From Pseudomonas lutea (GTDB lineage: Bacteria > Pseudomonadota > Gammaproteobacteria > Pseudomonadales > Pseudomonadaceae): a stretch of 64,000 nucleotides of DNA. The stretch covers positions 372,001 through 436,000 of the forward strand of contig NZ_JRMB01000001.1 of NCBI RefSeq assembly GCF_000759445.1, in the 5' to 3' direction. Below are positions 48,131 to 60,058 of this stretch, piece by piece (the stretch's first letter is position 1; each line of letters opens with the position of its first letter). The notes beneath the pieces are model-generated. The model was not told the origin of the DNA and searched no databases. It was given only the letters and a program-made list of their open reading frames with translations. The position numbers and the translations under genes were made by a program.

Positions 48131-48505
48131 GTGAAAAGCCAACGACCTGTAAACCTAGACCTAAGGACCATCAAACTCCCTATCACTGCTTACACGTCCA
48201 TCCTTCATCGTATTTCCGGTGTCATCCTCTTCGTCGGCATTGCAATCATGCTGTACGGACTGGACTTGTCGCTCGATTCCGAGGAAGGCTTCGCGACGGT
48301 GAAAGCGGGACTGACCAGTCCGCTGGCCAAGTTTGTGATATGGGCTCTTCTGTCCGCACTGCTGTATCACCTGGTGGCGGGCGTCCGTCACCTGATCATG
48401 GACACGGGCATCGGCGAGACGCTGGAAGGCGGCAAGCGGGGCTCTAAAATCGTTATCGCCGTGTCTGTGGTGGTGATCGTTCTGGCAGGAGTGTGGATAT
48501 GGTAA
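48131..48505 (+). CDS. sdhC: Succinate dehydrogenase cytochrome b556 subunit
   Basis: An inner-membrane anchor that, with SdhD, binds haem b and ubiquinone in complex II. The 124 residues have the signature RPVNLDLRTIKLPITAYTSILHRISGV (about 5-31), three hydrophobic helices, and a His-rich region YHLVAGVRHLIMD with the likely haem ligand. The start is the GTG at 48131: a stop codon lies just three codons upstream in frame and no ATG precedes the conserved RPVNLDL. The end overlaps the sdhD start by seven bases. Confidence 0.95.
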   Translation: MKSQRPVNLDLRTIKLPITAYTSILHRISGVILFVGIAIMLYGLDLSLDSEEGFATVKAGLTSPLAKFVIWALLSALLYHLVAGVRHLIMDTGIGETLEGGKRGSKIVIAVSVVVIVLAGVWIW

Positions 48506-48867
48506 CCAACGTCACAAACCTTTCTCGTTCGGGCCTGTACGACTGGATGGCGCAGCGCGTCTCTGCCGTCGTACTCGCGGCTTATTTCATCTTCCTGATC
48601 GGGTACCTGATCGCGCACCCTGGCCTTGATTTCGCCACGTGGCACGCTCTGTTCTCCCATAACGGAATGCGCATCTTCAGTCTGCTGGCTCTGGTTGCCC
48701 TCGCGGCCCACACATGGGTCGGCATGTGGACCATCGCGACCGACTACCTGACGCCGATGGCGCTGGGCAAGTCCGCGACAGCGGTGCGTTTCCTGTTCCA
48801 GGCTGTGTGCGGCATTGCGATGTTCGCTTACTTCGTCTGGGGTGTGCAGATTCTTTGGGGTATCTGA
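48499..48867 (+). CDS. sdhD: Succinate dehydrogenase hydrophobic anchor subunit
   Basis: The second membrane anchor of complex II. The 122 residues have three hydrophobic segments (VSAVVLAAYFIFLIGYLIAH, IFSLLALVALAAHTWVGMW, VRFLFQAVCGIAMFAYFVWG) and the family motif HTWVGMWTIATDYL, with the haem-linked His. The ATG at 48499 has an AGGAG 7 bases upstream; a GTG two codons earlier is less well placed. Coupled to sdhC; sdhA follows in 3 bp. Confidence 0.95.
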   Translation: MVTNVTNLSRSGLYDWMAQRVSAVVLAAYFIFLIGYLIAHPGLDFATWHALFSHNGMRIFSLLALVALAAHTWVGMWTIATDYLTPMALGKSATAVRFLFQAVCGIAMFAYFVWGVQILWGI

Positions 48868-48870
48868 TTC

Positions 48871-50643
48871 ATGGCTAACATTAATTCGCTTTCATTCGAC
48901 GCCATCATCATTGGCGGCGGTGGTGCCGGCATGCGTGCCGCACTGCAACTGGCTCAGGGCGGCCACAAGACCGCTGTGGTCACCAAGGTCTTCCCGACCC
49001 GCTCTCACACCGTTTCCGCTCAGGGTGGCATCACCTGCGCAATCGCTTCTGCCGATCCAAACGATGACTGGCGCTGGCACATGTACGACACCGTCAAGGG
49101 CTCCGACTACATCGGCGACCAGGACGCGATCGAGTACATGTGTTCCGTGGGTCCCGAGGCAGTGTTCGAGCTCGAGCACATGGGTCTGCCGTTCTCGCGT
49201 ACCGAGCAGGGCCGCATCTACCAGCGTCCGTTCGGTGGCCAGTCGAAGGACTTCGGCAAGGGCGGTCAGGCTGCACGTACCTGCGCCGCAGCCGACCGTA
49301 CCGGTCACGCGCTGCTGCACACCCTGTACCAGGCCAACCTGAAGGCCGGCACTGTATTCCTCAACGAGTACTACGCGGTGGATCTGGTCAAAAACCAGGA
49401 CGGCGCATTCGTCGGCATTATCGCTATCTGCATCGAAACCGGTGAAACCTCCTACATCCGCGCCAACGCGACTGTATTGGCCACTGGCGGCGCCGGGCGT
49501 ATCTACTCGTCCACCACCAATGCCCTGATCAACACCGGCGACGGCGTTGGCATGGCTTTGCGTGCAGGTGTACCGGTTCAGGACATCGAAATGTGGCAGT
49601 TCCACCCGACCGGCATCGCCGGCGCAGGTGTACTGGTCACCGAAGGTTGCCGTGGTGAAGGCGGTTACCTGATCAACAAGCACGGCGAGCGTTTCATGGA
49701 GCGTTACGCTCCGAACGCCAAGGACCTTGCCGGTCGTGACGTTGTGGCTCGCTCCATGGTCAAAGAGATCATTGCCGGCAACGGCTGTGGCCCGGATGGC
49801 GATCACGTGATGCTCAAGCTTGATCACCTGGGTGAGGAAGTGCTGCACAGCCGTCTCCCGGGCATCATGGAATTGTCCAAGACCTTCGCTCACGTCGACC
49901 CGGCCGTCGCGCCAATTCCTGTCGTACCGACTTGCCACTACATGATGGGCGGCGTGGCCACCAACATTCATGGTCAGGCCATCACCCAGGACGCCGCCGG
50001 CGTTGATGCAATCATCCCTGGCCTGTTCGCGGTCGGCGAGGTTGCCTGCGTTTCGGTTCACGGTGCCAACCGTCTGGGCGGCAACTCGCTGCTCGATCTG
50101 GTGGTGTTCGGTCGTGCTGCCGGTCTGCACCTGGAGCAGGCGCTCAACGAAGGCATTGACTACCGTCGCGCCTCGGAAACCGACATCGACGTCGCCCTGG
50201 CTCGCCTCAGCGGCCTGAACGAACGCACCACCGGTGAAGACGTTGCGACCCTGCGCAAAGAACTGCAGAGCTGCATGCAGAACTACTTCGGCGTGTTCCG
50301 TACCGGCGAATACATGCAGAAGGGTATTGCCCAGCTGGCGACCCTGCGCGAGCGCATCGCCAACGTCAAAATCAACGACAAGAGCCAGGCATTCAACACT
50401 GCCCGGATCGAAGCGCTGGAGCTGCAGAACCTGCTGGAAGTCGCTGAAGCAACGGCGATCGCCGCAGAGCATCGCAAGGAGTCCCGTGGCGCTCACGCCC
50501 GTGAAGACTTCGAAGATCGCGACGACGAGAACTGGCTGTGCCACACCCTGTACTTCCCGGGTGACAAGCGCGTAGCCAAGCGTGCCGTGAACTTCTCGCC
50601 GAAAACTGTTCCGACTTTTGAACCTAAGATTCGGACTTATTAA
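48871..50643 (+). CDS. sdhA: Succinate dehydrogenase flavoprotein subunit
   Basis: The FAD subunit that oxidises succinate to fumarate. The 590 residues contain the dinucleotide fold [23 protein letters not shown], the FAD-linked His in [11 protein letters not shown] (about 46), the [23 protein letters not shown] region, and the catalytic Arg/His segment [14 protein letters not shown]. The C-terminal half is the usual helical domain. It forms a tight operon with sdhCD and sdhB, on the inner face of the membrane. Confidence 0.99.
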   Translation: MANINSLSFDAIIIGGGGAGMRAALQLAQGGHKTAVVTKVFPTRSHTVSAQGGITCAIASADPNDDWRWHMYDTVKGSDYIGDQDAIEYMCSVGPEAVFELEHMGLPFSRTEQGRIYQRPFGGQSKDFGKGGQAARTCAAADRTGHALLHTLYQANLKAGTVFLNEYYAVDLVKNQDGAFVGIIAICIETGETSYIRANATVLATGGAGRIYSSTTNALINTGDGVGMALRAGVPVQDIEMWQFHPTGIAGAGVLVTEGCRGEGGYLINKHGERFMERYAPNAKDLAGRDVVARSMVKEIIAGNGCGPDGDHVMLKLDHLGEEVLHSRLPGIMELSKTFAHVDPAVAPIPVVPTCHYMMGGVATNIHGQAITQDAAGVDAIIPGLFAVGEVACVSVHGANRLGGNSLLDLVVFGRAAGLHLEQALNEGIDYRRASETDIDVALARLSGLNERTTGEDVATLRKELQSCMQNYFGVFRTGEYMQKGIAQLATLRERIANVKINDKSQAFNTARIEALELQNLLEVAEATAIAAEHRKESRGAHAREDFEDRDDENWLCHTLYFPGDKRVAKRAVNFSPKTVPTFEPKIRTY

Positions 50644-50654
50644 GGGTGACCGCC

Positions 50655-51359
50655 ATGTTGCAAGTCAGTGTTTACCGCTACAACCCTGATCAGGACGCCG
50701 CGCCGTTCATGCAGGATTTCCAGGTCGATACCGGTGGCAAAGACCTGATGGTGCTGGATGTGCTCGCTCTGATCAAAGAGCAGGACGAAGGCTTTTCGTA
50801 CCGTCGTTCGTGCCGCGAAGGCGTGTGCGGTTCCGATGGCATGAACATCAACGGCAAGAATGGCCTGGCCTGCATCACTCCGCTGTCGGCCGTGGTCAAG
50901 GGCAACAAGATGGTGGTTCGTCCACTGCCTGGCCTGCCGGTCATCCGTGATCTGGTTGTCGACATGAGCATCTTCTACAAGCAGTACGAGAAGGTGAAGC
51001 CATTCCTGCAGAACGACACGCCTGCTCCGGCCATCGAACGCCTGCAGACGCCGGAAGAGCGCGAAAAGCTCGACGGCCTGTACGAGTGCATCCTGTGCGC
51101 CTGCTGCTCGACGTCGTGCCCTTCGTTCTGGTGGAACCCCGACAAATTCCTCGGCCCCGCTGCGTTGCTGCAAGCCTATCGCTTCCTGGCTGACAGCCGC
51201 GACACCAAGACTGAAGAGCGCCTTGCCTCGATGGACGATCCGTTCAGCGTATTCCGCTGCCGCGGCATCATGAACTGCGTCAACGTTTGCCCGAAAGGCC
51301 TTAACCCAACCAAGGCTATTGGTCACGTGCGCAACATGTTGCTCAAAAGCGGTGTCTGA
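50655..51359 (+). CDS. sdhB: Succinate dehydrogenase iron-sulfur subunit
   Basis: Carries electrons from FAD to ubiquinone through three Fe-S clusters. The 234 residues have the [2Fe-2S] ligands SCREGVCGSDGMNINGKNGLAC, the [4Fe-4S] set CILCACCSTSC and the [3Fe-4S] set CRGIMNC with the last CP. The start is placed at the ATG at 50655 (MLQVSVYRYNPDQD), as in orthologues, behind AAGGGTGA; a GTG at 50646 is an alternative. A possible terminator lies at about 51411-51444, before sucA. Confidence 0.97.
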   Translation: MLQVSVYRYNPDQDAAPFMQDFQVDTGGKDLMVLDVLALIKEQDEGFSYRRSCREGVCGSDGMNINGKNGLACITPLSAVVKGNKMVVRPLPGLPVIRDLVVDMSIFYKQYEKVKPFLQNDTPAPAIERLQTPEEREKLDGLYECILCACCSTSCPSFWWNPDKFLGPAALLQAYRFLADSRDTKTEERLASMDDPFSVFRCRGIMNCVNVCPKGLNPTKAIGHVRNMLLKSGV

Positions 51360-51410
51360 TCCAGTCGCACCTGTAATATCGCAGCACCCGCTACTGCAGT
51401 ACCCGTAAAC

Positions 51411-51448
51411 GCTGCGGCGCAGGCTTCAACCGGCGCCGTAGTTTTAAC
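51411..51448 (+). terminator. Possible attenuator/terminator between sdhB and sucA
   Basis: The stem CTGCGGCGC / GGCGCCGTAG is followed by TTTTAA. It could reduce read-through from sdh into suc. Confidence 0.5.
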
Positions 51449-51628
51449 CTGAGCAGTTGTCGTATGGCCTCAGCTCTTATTTTGAAGAAATGAAACCAGC
51501 AGGGGCATCCGGGCTGGTACCCGGACTATCTGCGTGATTCCTAGTGACTTGAAGTCGCTGCACATGGACTTTTCAAGTTTGCGCTGGCATCGACGCCGAT
51601 GGTGTCCCCTAACCGAGGGTGACCAAGC

Positions 51629-54460
51629 ATGCAAGAAAGCGTGATGCAGCGCATGTGGAACAGCGCCCACCTTTCCGGTGGTAACGCTGCCTATGTGGAA
51701 GAGCTCTACGAGCTCTACCTGCACGACCCTAACGCTGTGCCAGAAGAGTGGCGCACCTATTTTCAGACGTTGCCGGCTGACGGCAGCACTGCCACCGATG
51801 TATCGCACTCGACGGTTCGCGATCATTTCGTGTTGCTGGGGAAAAACCAGCGCCGCGCCCAACCGGTCTCCGCCGGCAGCGTGAGCAGCGAGCATGAGAA
51901 GAAGCAAGTTGAAGTACTGCGGCTTATCCAGGCATTCCGTATGCGCGGCCATCAGGCGGCGCAACTCGATCCTCTGGGTTTGTGGCAGCGGACTGCGCCA
52001 GCTGACCTGTCGATCAACCATTACGGTTTGACCAACGCTGACCTCGATACCACATTCCGTGCCGGCGACCTGTTCATCGGCAAGGAAGAAGCGAGCCTAC
52101 GCGAAATCGTTGAATCGTTGCAGCAGACATATTGCCGCACCATCGGCGCCGAGTTCACCCACATCGTCGATTCCAACCAGCGCAACTGGTTCATGCAGCG
52201 CCTCGAGAGCGTGCGGGGCCGTCCAGCCTATTCCGCTGACCTCAAGAGCCATCTGCTTGAGCGCGTGACTGCGGCCGAGGGTCTGGAAAAGTACCTGGGC
52301 ACCAAGTACCCGGGCACCAAGCGTTTTGGCCTGGAAGGCGGGGAAAGCCTCATCCCGATGCTCGACGAGCTGATCCAGCGTTCCGGGTCCTACGGGACCA
52401 AGGAAGTGGTCATCGGCATGGCCCACCGTGGCCGTCTCAACGTGCTGGTCAACACCTTCGGTAAAAACCCGCGCGACCTGTTCGACGAATTCGAAGGCAA
52501 GAAAAAGGTCGAGCTGGGTTCCGGTGACGTGAAATATCACCAGGGCTTCTCGTCCAACGTCATGACCACCGGTGGCGAAGTTCACCTGGCGATGGCCTTC
52601 AACCCGTCTCACCTGGAGATCGTTTCTCCGGTGGTCGAGGGTTCTGTGCGCGCCCGTCAGGACCGCCGTAACGACGCCACCGGCGAGAAGGTTCTGCCGA
52701 TCTCGATCCACGGTGACGCTGCGTTCGCCGGTCAGGGTGTCGTGCTGGAAACCTTCCAGATGTCGCAGACCCGCGGCTTCAAGACGGGCGGCACGATCCA
52801 CATCGTGATCAACAACCAGGTCGGCTTCACCATCAGCAAGCAGGAAGACTCGCGCTCGACAGAGTACGCGACCGACGTTGCCAAGATGATTCAGGCACCG
52901 ATTCTTCATGTGAATGGCGATGACCCGGAAGCCGTGTTGTTCGTCACTCAGCTGGCCATCGATTACCGCATGCAGTTCAAGCGTGACGTGGTGATCGACC
53001 TGGTCTGCTACCGTCGTCGCGGCCACAACGAGGCCGACGAGCCAAGCGGCACCCAGCCGCTGATGTACCAGCAGATCGCCAAGCAGCGCACCACGCGCGA
53101 GCTGTACGCCGACGCTCTGGCTGCAGCCGGTGTTCTCAACGCAGAAGCGGCTCAGACCAAGGTCGACGAGTACCGCAACGCGCTGGACAACGGCATGCAC
53201 GTGGTCAAGAGCCTGGTCAAGGAGCCGAACAAGGAATTGTTCGTCGACTGGCGTCCTTACCTGGGTCACGCGTGGACCGCACGTCACGACACCAGCTTCG
53301 ACCTCAAGACTCTTCAGGAGCTGTCGGCCAAGCTGATGGAAGTGCCGGAAGGGTTCGTGGTTCAGCGTCAGGTTCAGAAAATCTACGAAGACCGCCAGAA
53401 GATGCAAGTCGGCGGGCTTCCGATCAACTGGGGCTACGCAGAAACCATGGCTTACGCCACGCTGGCGTTTGAAGGCCATCAGGTGCGCATCACCGGTCAG
53501 GACGTGGGTCGCGGTACGTTCTCGCACCGTCACGCCGTGCTGCACAACCAGAAAGACGGCGCCACTTACGTGCCGTTGCAGAACCTGTACGCCGGTCAGC
53601 CGCGTTTCGACCTGTACGACTCGTTCCTGTCGGAAGAGGCGGTACTGGCGTTCGAATACGGTTACTCGACCACTCAGCCCAATGCGCTGGTGATCTGGGA
53701 AGCCCAGTTCGGTGACTTCGCCAACGGTGCACAGGTCGTGATCGACCAGTTCATCACCAGCGGCGAGCACAAGTGGGGTCGTTTGTGCGGCCTGACGATG
53801 CTGTTGCCGCATGGCTACGAAGGGCAGGGCCCGGAGCACTCTTCGGCCCGTCTTGAGCGTTACCTGCAATTGTGCGCGGAGCACAACATTCAGGTGTGCA
53901 TGCCTACCACCCCGGCACAGATCTACCATCTGCTGCGCCGTCAGGTGATTCGCCCGCTGCGCAAGCCGCTGATCGTGCTGACGCCGAAGTCGTTGCTGCG
54001 CCACAAGCTGGCCGTTTCGACCCTGGAAGATCTGGCCCATGGCTCGTTCCAGACCGTCATCCCGGAAATCGACACCCTCGATGCCGCCAAAGTGACGCGT
54101 CTGGTGCTGTGCAGTGGCAAGGTTTACTACGACCTGTTGGAAAAACGCCGTGCCGAAGGCCGCGAAGATATCGCCATCGTGCGTATCGAGCAGCTCTACC
54201 CGTTCCCGGAAGACGACCTGATGGAGGCCATCGCGCCTTACTCCAACTTGACCCACGTGGTCTGGTGTCAGGAAGAGCCGATGAACCAGGGCGCCTGGTA
54301 CAGCAGTCAGCACCACCTGCGCCGCAGCATCGGCAATCACAACCGCAATCTCGTGCTCGAGTATGCCGGCCGTGACGCTTCAGCTGCTCCTGCTTGTGGT
54401 TACGCTTCGATGCACGCCGAACAGCAGGAAAAACTGCTGAAAGACGCGTTTTCCGTTTAA
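51629..54460 (+). CDS. sucA: 2-oxoglutarate dehydrogenase E1 component
   Basis: Thiamine-diphosphate E1 decarboxylates 2-oxoglutarate and transfers the succinyl group to the lipoyl arm of SucB. The 943 residues have the usual N-terminal segment (MWNSAHLSGGNAAYVEELYELYLHDPNAVPEEW), the TPP domain with GMAHRGRLNVLVNTFGK, HVNGDDPEAVLFV and the transketolase-like C-terminal domain (FSHRHAVLHNQ, LLPHGYEGQGPEHSSARLER). GAGGGTGA precedes the ATG at 51629. sucB follows after 42 bp. A 747-codon open frame on the opposite strand is an artefact of GC-rich codon use. Confidence 0.99.
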   Translation: MQESVMQRMWNSAHLSGGNAAYVEELYELYLHDPNAVPEEWRTYFQTLPADGSTATDVSHSTVRDHFVLLGKNQRRAQPVSAGSVSSEHEKKQVEVLRLIQAFRMRGHQAAQLDPLGLWQRTAPADLSINHYGLTNADLDTTFRAGDLFIGKEEASLREIVESLQQTYCRTIGAEFTHIVDSNQRNWFMQRLESVRGRPAYSADLKSHLLERVTAAEGLEKYLGTKYPGTKRFGLEGGESLIPMLDELIQRSGSYGTKEVVIGMAHRGRLNVLVNTFGKNPRDLFDEFEGKKKVELGSGDVKYHQGFSSNVMTTGGEVHLAMAFNPSHLEIVSPVVEGSVRARQDRRNDATGEKVLPISIHGDAAFAGQGVVLETFQMSQTRGFKTGGTIHIVINNQVGFTISKQEDSRSTEYATDVAKMIQAPILHVNGDDPEAVLFVTQLAIDYRMQFKRDVVIDLVCYRRRGHNEADEPSGTQPLMYQQIAKQRTTRELYADALAAAGVLNAEAAQTKVDEYRNALDNGMHVVKSLVKEPNKELFVDWRPYLGHAWTARHDTSFDLKTLQELSAKLMEVPEGFVVQRQVQKIYEDRQKMQVGGLPINWGYAETMAYATLAFEGHQVRITGQDVGRGTFSHRHAVLHNQKDGATYVPLQNLYAGQPRFDLYDSFLSEEAVLAFEYGYSTTQPNALVIWEAQFGDFANGAQVVIDQFITSGEHKWGRLCGLTMLLPHGYEGQGPEHSSARLERYLQLCAEHNIQVCMPTTPAQIYHLLRRQVIRPLRKPLIVLTPKSLLRHKLAVSTLEDLAHGSFQTVIPEIDTLDAAKVTRLVLCSGKVYYDLLEKRRAEGREDIAIVRIEQLYPFPEDDLMEAIAPYSNLTHVVWCQEEPMNQGAWYSSQHHLRRSIGNHNRNLVLEYAGRDASAAPACGYASMHAEQQEKLLKDAFSV

Positions 54461-54502
54461 CGCCTTCGCGCACTTGAAACCGAATTAAAGGAATTACAGA
54501 TA

Positions 54503-55750
54503 ATGGCTATTGAGATCAAAGCCCCCTCTTTCCCGGAATCCGTTGCCGACGGCACCGTTGCCACCTGGCACAAGAAGCCGGGCGACGCAGTCAAGCGTGA
54601 CGAACTGATCGTTGATATCGAAACCGATAAAGTCGTCCTGGAAGTATTGGCCGAAGCTGACGGCGTACTGGGCGCAATCGTTGCCGAAGAGGGCGCTACT
54701 GTCCTGTCGAACCAGCTGCTGGGCTCGATCGAAGAGGGCGGTGCCGCCGCCGCTCCAGCCGCCGCTGCACCTGCTTCGGCTGCCGCAGCTCCTGCTCAGG
54801 CCGCCGCGCCTGCTGCTGCACCTGCTGCCGCAGCCGGTGACGAAGACGCCATCGGAGCTCCAGCTGCCCGCAAGCTGGCCGAAGAAAATGGCATCAACCT
54901 TGCCAGCGTCAAGGGCACTGGCAAGGACGGCCGTGTGACCAAGGAAGACGTGGTCGCTGCCATCGAAGCGAAGAAATCCGCTCCGGCCGCTGCGCCTGCT
55001 GCCAAACCTGCCGCAGCTGCCGCTGCGCCTGTTGCTGCCGCTGGCGATCGTACCGAGAAGCGCGTGCCGATGACCCGTCTGCGCGCCAAGGTTGCCGAAC
55101 GTCTGGTTGAAGCTCAGTCGAACATGGCGATGCTGACAACGTTCAACGAAGTCGACATGACTGAAGTCATGGCGCTGCGTTCGAAGTACAAGGACCTGTT
55201 CGAGAAGTCCCACAACGGCGTACGCCTGGGCTTCATGTCGTTCTTCGTCAAGGCGGCGACCGAAGCGCTGAAGCGCTTCCCGGCTGTCAACGCGTCGATC
55301 GACGGCTCGGACATCGTCTACCACGGTTATGCCGACGTCGGCGTTGCCGTATCGAGCGACCGCGGCCTGGTGGTTCCAGTGCTGCGCAACGCCGAGCAGA
55401 TGAGCCTGGCTGAAATCGAGGGCGGCATCGCCACCTTCGGCAAGAAAGCCCGTGACGGCAAACTGTCCATCGACGAGATGACTGGCGGTACCTTCACCAT
55501 CACCAACGGTGGTACTTTCGGTTCGATGATGTCGACGCCGATCGTCAACCCGCCGCAAGCGGCCATCCTGGGCATGCACAACATTCTGCAGCGTCCTATG
55601 GCGATCAACGGTCAGGTTGTCATTCGTCCAATGATGTACCTGGCGTTGTCTTACGATCACCGTCTGATCGACGGTAAAGAAGCCGTGACCTTCCTGGTCA
55701 CCATCAAGAACCTGCTGGAAGACCCGGCGCGTTTGCTGCTGGACATCTGA
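54503..55750 (+). CDS. sucB: Dihydrolipoyllysine-residue succinyltransferase (E2)
   Basis: The core of the 2-oxoglutarate dehydrogenase complex, which transfers succinyl groups to CoA. The 415 residues contain one lipoyl domain (lipoylated Lys in [16 protein letters not shown], about 43), an Ala/Pro-rich flexible linker, an E1/E3-binding domain ([33 protein letters not shown]) and a second Ala-rich linker. The catalytic domain contains His/Asp in [13 protein letters not shown]. Ribosome site AAGGA sits upstream. A repeat-rich spacer separates it from lpdG. Confidence 0.99.
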   Translation: MAIEIKAPSFPESVADGTVATWHKKPGDAVKRDELIVDIETDKVVLEVLAEADGVLGAIVAEEGATVLSNQLLGSIEEGGAAAAPAAAAPASAAAAPAQAAAPAAAPAAAAGDEDAIGAPAARKLAEENGINLASVKGTGKDGRVTKEDVVAAIEAKKSAPAAAPAAKPAAAAAAPVAAAGDRTEKRVPMTRLRAKVAERLVEAQSNMAMLTTFNEVDMTEVMALRSKYKDLFEKSHNGVRLGFMSFFVKAATEALKRFPAVNASIDGSDIVYHGYADVGVAVSSDRGLVVPVLRNAEQMSLAEIEGGIATFGKKARDGKLSIDEMTGGTFTITNGGTFGSMMSTPIVNPPQAAILGMHNILQRPMAINGQVVIRPMMYLALSYDHRLIDGKEAVTFLVTIKNLLEDPARLLLDI

Positions 55751-55759
55751 TTAACGGAC

Positions 55760-57358
<1,599 letters not shown>

Positions 57359-57553
57359 AGATAACCACGGCGGTCCGCCCGTCGTAGGCCCTGTTCGCAG
57401 GGTTTACCGCGGAAGGTCCGTTGGACTCGAACTTCCGGCACGCAAGCAGGCATCAGGCCTGACCTGTGTGTCGGGAGAAGCGGTCACAGGTGGTGCGGCA
57501 CGCTTTGACGAGCAGCACCGAATGCGCAGTACCTAACGAAGACGGTAATAAGC

Positions 57554-58720
57554 ATGAATCTTCACGAGTATCAGGGTAAGCAGCTGTTTGCTGAATACGG
57601 CCTGCCAGTATCCAAGGGCTATGCAGTAGACACCCCGGAAGCAGCAGCAGAAGCGTGCGACAAGATCGGCGGAACCGAATGGGTCGTCAAAGCCCAGGTT
57701 CACGCGGGTGGTCGCGGTAAAGCGGGCGGCGTAAAGCTGGTTCGCAGCAAGGAAGACGCAGCTGCGTTCGCTCAACAGTGGTTGGGCAAGCGTCTGGTCA
57801 CTTATCAGACTGATGCCAATGGCCAGCCAGTCACCAAGATCCTGGTTGAATCGTGCACTGACATCGCCAAAGAGCTGTACCTGGGCGCTGTAGTCGATCG
57901 TTCGAGCCGCCGTATCGTGTTCATGGCTTCCACCGAAGGTGGCGTGGACATCGAGAAAATCGCTCACGACACGCCTGAAAAGATTCTCAAAGCCACCATC
58001 GATCCACTGGTTGGCGCTCAGCCATTCCAGGGTCGCGATCTGGCATTCCAGCTGGGTCTGGAAGGCAAGCAGGTCACCCAGTTCGCCAAGATCTTCACCG
58101 GTCTGGCCAAGCTGTTCCAGGACCACGACCTGGCCCTGCTGGAAGTGAACCCGCTGGTGATCAAGGCTGACGGCGATCTGCACTGCCTCGACGCCAAGAT
58201 CAACATCGACGCCAACGCCATGTACCGTCAGCCAAAGCTGAAGGCTTTCCACGACCCGTCGCAAGACGACCCGCGCGAAGCCCACGCTGCCAAGTTCGAA
58301 CTGAACTACGTGGCACTGGAAGGCAACATCGGCTGTATGGTCAACGGTGCTGGCCTGGCCATGGGCACCATGGACATCGTCAACCTGCATGGCGGCAAGC
58401 CAGCCAACTTCCTTGACGTTGGCGGCGGTGCCACCAAAGAACGCGTTACCGAAGCGTTCAAGATCATTCTGTCCGATACCAACGTCGCAGCAGTACTGGT
58501 CAACATCTTCGGCGGCATCGTTCGTTGCGACATGATTGCCGAAGGCATCATTGGCGCAGTGAAAGAAGTCGGCGTGAAAATCCCGGTTGTTGTTCGCCTT
58601 GAAGGCAACAACGCTGAGCTGGGCGCTAAAGTACTGGCAGAAAGCGGCTTGAACATCATCGCAGCTACCAGCCTGACCGACGCTGCTCAACAAGTCGTCA
58701 AAGCTGCGGAGGGCAAATAA
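57554..58720 (+). CDS. sucC: Succinyl-CoA synthetase beta subunit
   Basis: The ATP-grasp subunit that makes succinate, ATP (or GTP) and CoA from succinyl-CoA. The 388 residues start [19 protein letters not shown] and have the nucleotide-binding [18 protein letters not shown] and [12 protein letters not shown] (metal ligands). The [14 protein letters not shown] segment contacts the alpha subunit. It begins 195 bp after lpdG and its stop overlaps the sucD start by one base (TAATG). Confidence 0.99.
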   Translation: MNLHEYQGKQLFAEYGLPVSKGYAVDTPEAAAEACDKIGGTEWVVKAQVHAGGRGKAGGVKLVRSKEDAAAFAQQWLGKRLVTYQTDANGQPVTKILVESCTDIAKELYLGAVVDRSSRRIVFMASTEGGVDIEKIAHDTPEKILKATIDPLVGAQPFQGRDLAFQLGLEGKQVTQFAKIFTGLAKLFQDHDLALLEVNPLVIKADGDLHCLDAKINIDANAMYRQPKLKAFHDPSQDDPREAHAAKFELNYVALEGNIGCMVNGAGLAMGTMDIVNLHGGKPANFLDVGGGATKERVTEAFKIILSDTNVAAVLVNIFGGIVRCDMIAEGIIGAVKEVGVKIPVVVRLEGNNAELGAKVLAESGLNIIAATSLTDAAQQVVKAAEGK

Positions 58721-59607
58721 TGAGCGTCCTGATCAATAAAGACACCAAGGTTATCTGCCAGGGCTTCACCGGCTCGCAGGGTACCTTCCACTCCGAGCAA
58801 GCCATTGCCTACGGCACCAAAATGGTTGGCGGCGTGACTCCAGGCAAGGGCGGCACCACGCACCTGAACCTGCCAGTGTTCAACACTGTGTCCGAAGCAG
58901 TAGAGAAAACCGGCGCAACCGCTTCGGTTATCTACGTTCCGGCTCCGTTCTGCAAGGACTCCATCCTTGAAGCAGCGTTCGGCGGCATCAAGCTGATCGT
59001 CTGCATCACCGAAGGCATCCCGACCATCGACATGCTGGAAGCCAAGGTCAAGTGCGACGAACTGGGTGTGGTCCTGATCGGTCCTAACTGCCCAGGCGTC
59101 ATCACTCCGGGCGAGTGCAAGATCGGCATCATGCCAGGTCACATTCACTTGCCAGGCAAGGTCGGTATCGTGTCGCGTTCCGGCACCCTGACTTACGAAG
59201 CTGTGAAGCAGACCACTGACGCCGGTTTCGGTCAGTCGACTTGCGTCGGTATCGGTGGTGACCCGATTCCGGGTTCGAACTTCATCGACATCCTGAAGCT
59301 GTTCCAGGAAGACCCGAAGACCGAAGCGATCGTCATGATCGGTGAGATCGGCGGCTCTGCTGAAGAAGAAGCGGCGGCCTACATCAAGGCTCACGTGACC
59401 AAGCCAGTGGTTTCCTACATCGCTGGTGTGACTGCTCCTCCGGGCAAGCGCATGGGCCATGCGGGCGCGATCATCTCCGGCGGCAAAGGCACTGCAGACG
59501 AGAAATTCGCTGCACTGCAGGACGCAGGCGTTAAAACCGTGCGTTCGCTGGCAGACATCGGCAAAGCCCTGGCTGAGCTGACCGGTTGGGAAGTGAAGAA
59601 GGCCTAA
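58720..59607 (+). CDS. sucD: Succinyl-CoA synthetase alpha subunit
   Basis: Carries the phosphohistidine intermediate and binds CoA. The 295 residues have the CoA-binding [44 protein letters not shown], and the active His in [19 protein letters not shown] (about 247). Coupled to sucC. A hairpin terminator follows, closing the TCA operon. Confidence 0.99.
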   Translation: MSVLINKDTKVICQGFTGSQGTFHSEQAIAYGTKMVGGVTPGKGGTTHLNLPVFNTVSEAVEKTGATASVIYVPAPFCKDSILEAAFGGIKLIVCITEGIPTIDMLEAKVKCDELGVVLIGPNCPGVITPGECKIGIMPGHIHLPGKVGIVSRSGTLTYEAVKQTTDAGFGQSTCVGIGGDPIPGSNFIDILKLFQEDPKTEAIVMIGEIGGSAEEEAAAYIKAHVTKPVVSYIAGVTAPPGKRMGHAGAIISGGKGTADEKFAALQDAGVKTVRSLADIGKALAELTGWEVKKA

Positions 59608-59633
59608 TCGCCCTCGTCTCACTGGCTGATCAC

Positions 59634-59659
59634 CAAAAGCCACCTTCGGGTGGCTTTTG
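59634..59659 (+). terminator. Terminator after sucD
   Basis: CAAAAGCCACC / GGTGGCTTTTG with a TTCG loop; the T-tract is short. Downstream (59660-60058), one solo family-B REP-like unit (about 59711-59735) precedes the brnQ leader. I see no gene in that 450-bp spacer. Confidence 0.8.
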
Positions 59660-59707
59660 CGTTTCTGGCGTTTGATAAGGAGAGGGCAGACGAGTCGCGA
59701 CTGATAA

Positions 59708-59735
59708 AGCTGTAAGAGCCGGCCTGCTGGCGAAC
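59708..59735. repeat. Solo REP-like unit (family B)
   Basis: GTAAGAGCCGGCCTGCTGGC resembles the family-B unit with two substitutions. No inverted partner is seen within 150 bp. Confidence 0.55.
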
Positions 59736-60058
59736 GGACTAGAACAACGCACACCATTGGATGAATCTCCACAACTCACGGCCAGCGCGCGCCTGCAACA
59801 GAGCCGCAGAGGGTGCCGACTGATCAGGATCGCTCGATTTTTGTAAGACATTTCTGATATGCGACACCAACGTGCGTTCAACGGTCGCACCGCCCTGTAT
59901 CGGTGCGGGAAATGGGTTAGGCTAGCCGCCGTTTTGCGCAGTCAGCCCCCACAAGGAGCAGGCGCGCGCTCAGGGTCTGTCTTAAAAGGGCGGGCAGCAT
60001 TTCCCCCACCCTCAGGGAAATCCTCTCTTAATTCCGATTCAGCAGTGTGGTTTCCTTG

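Noticed and set aside
52097..54340. 747-codon open frame antisense to sucA
   Set aside because: Same GC-bias shadow; no ribosome-binding site or recognisable domains. Similar shadows occur opposite gltX, sdhA, lpdG, gltA and htpG.
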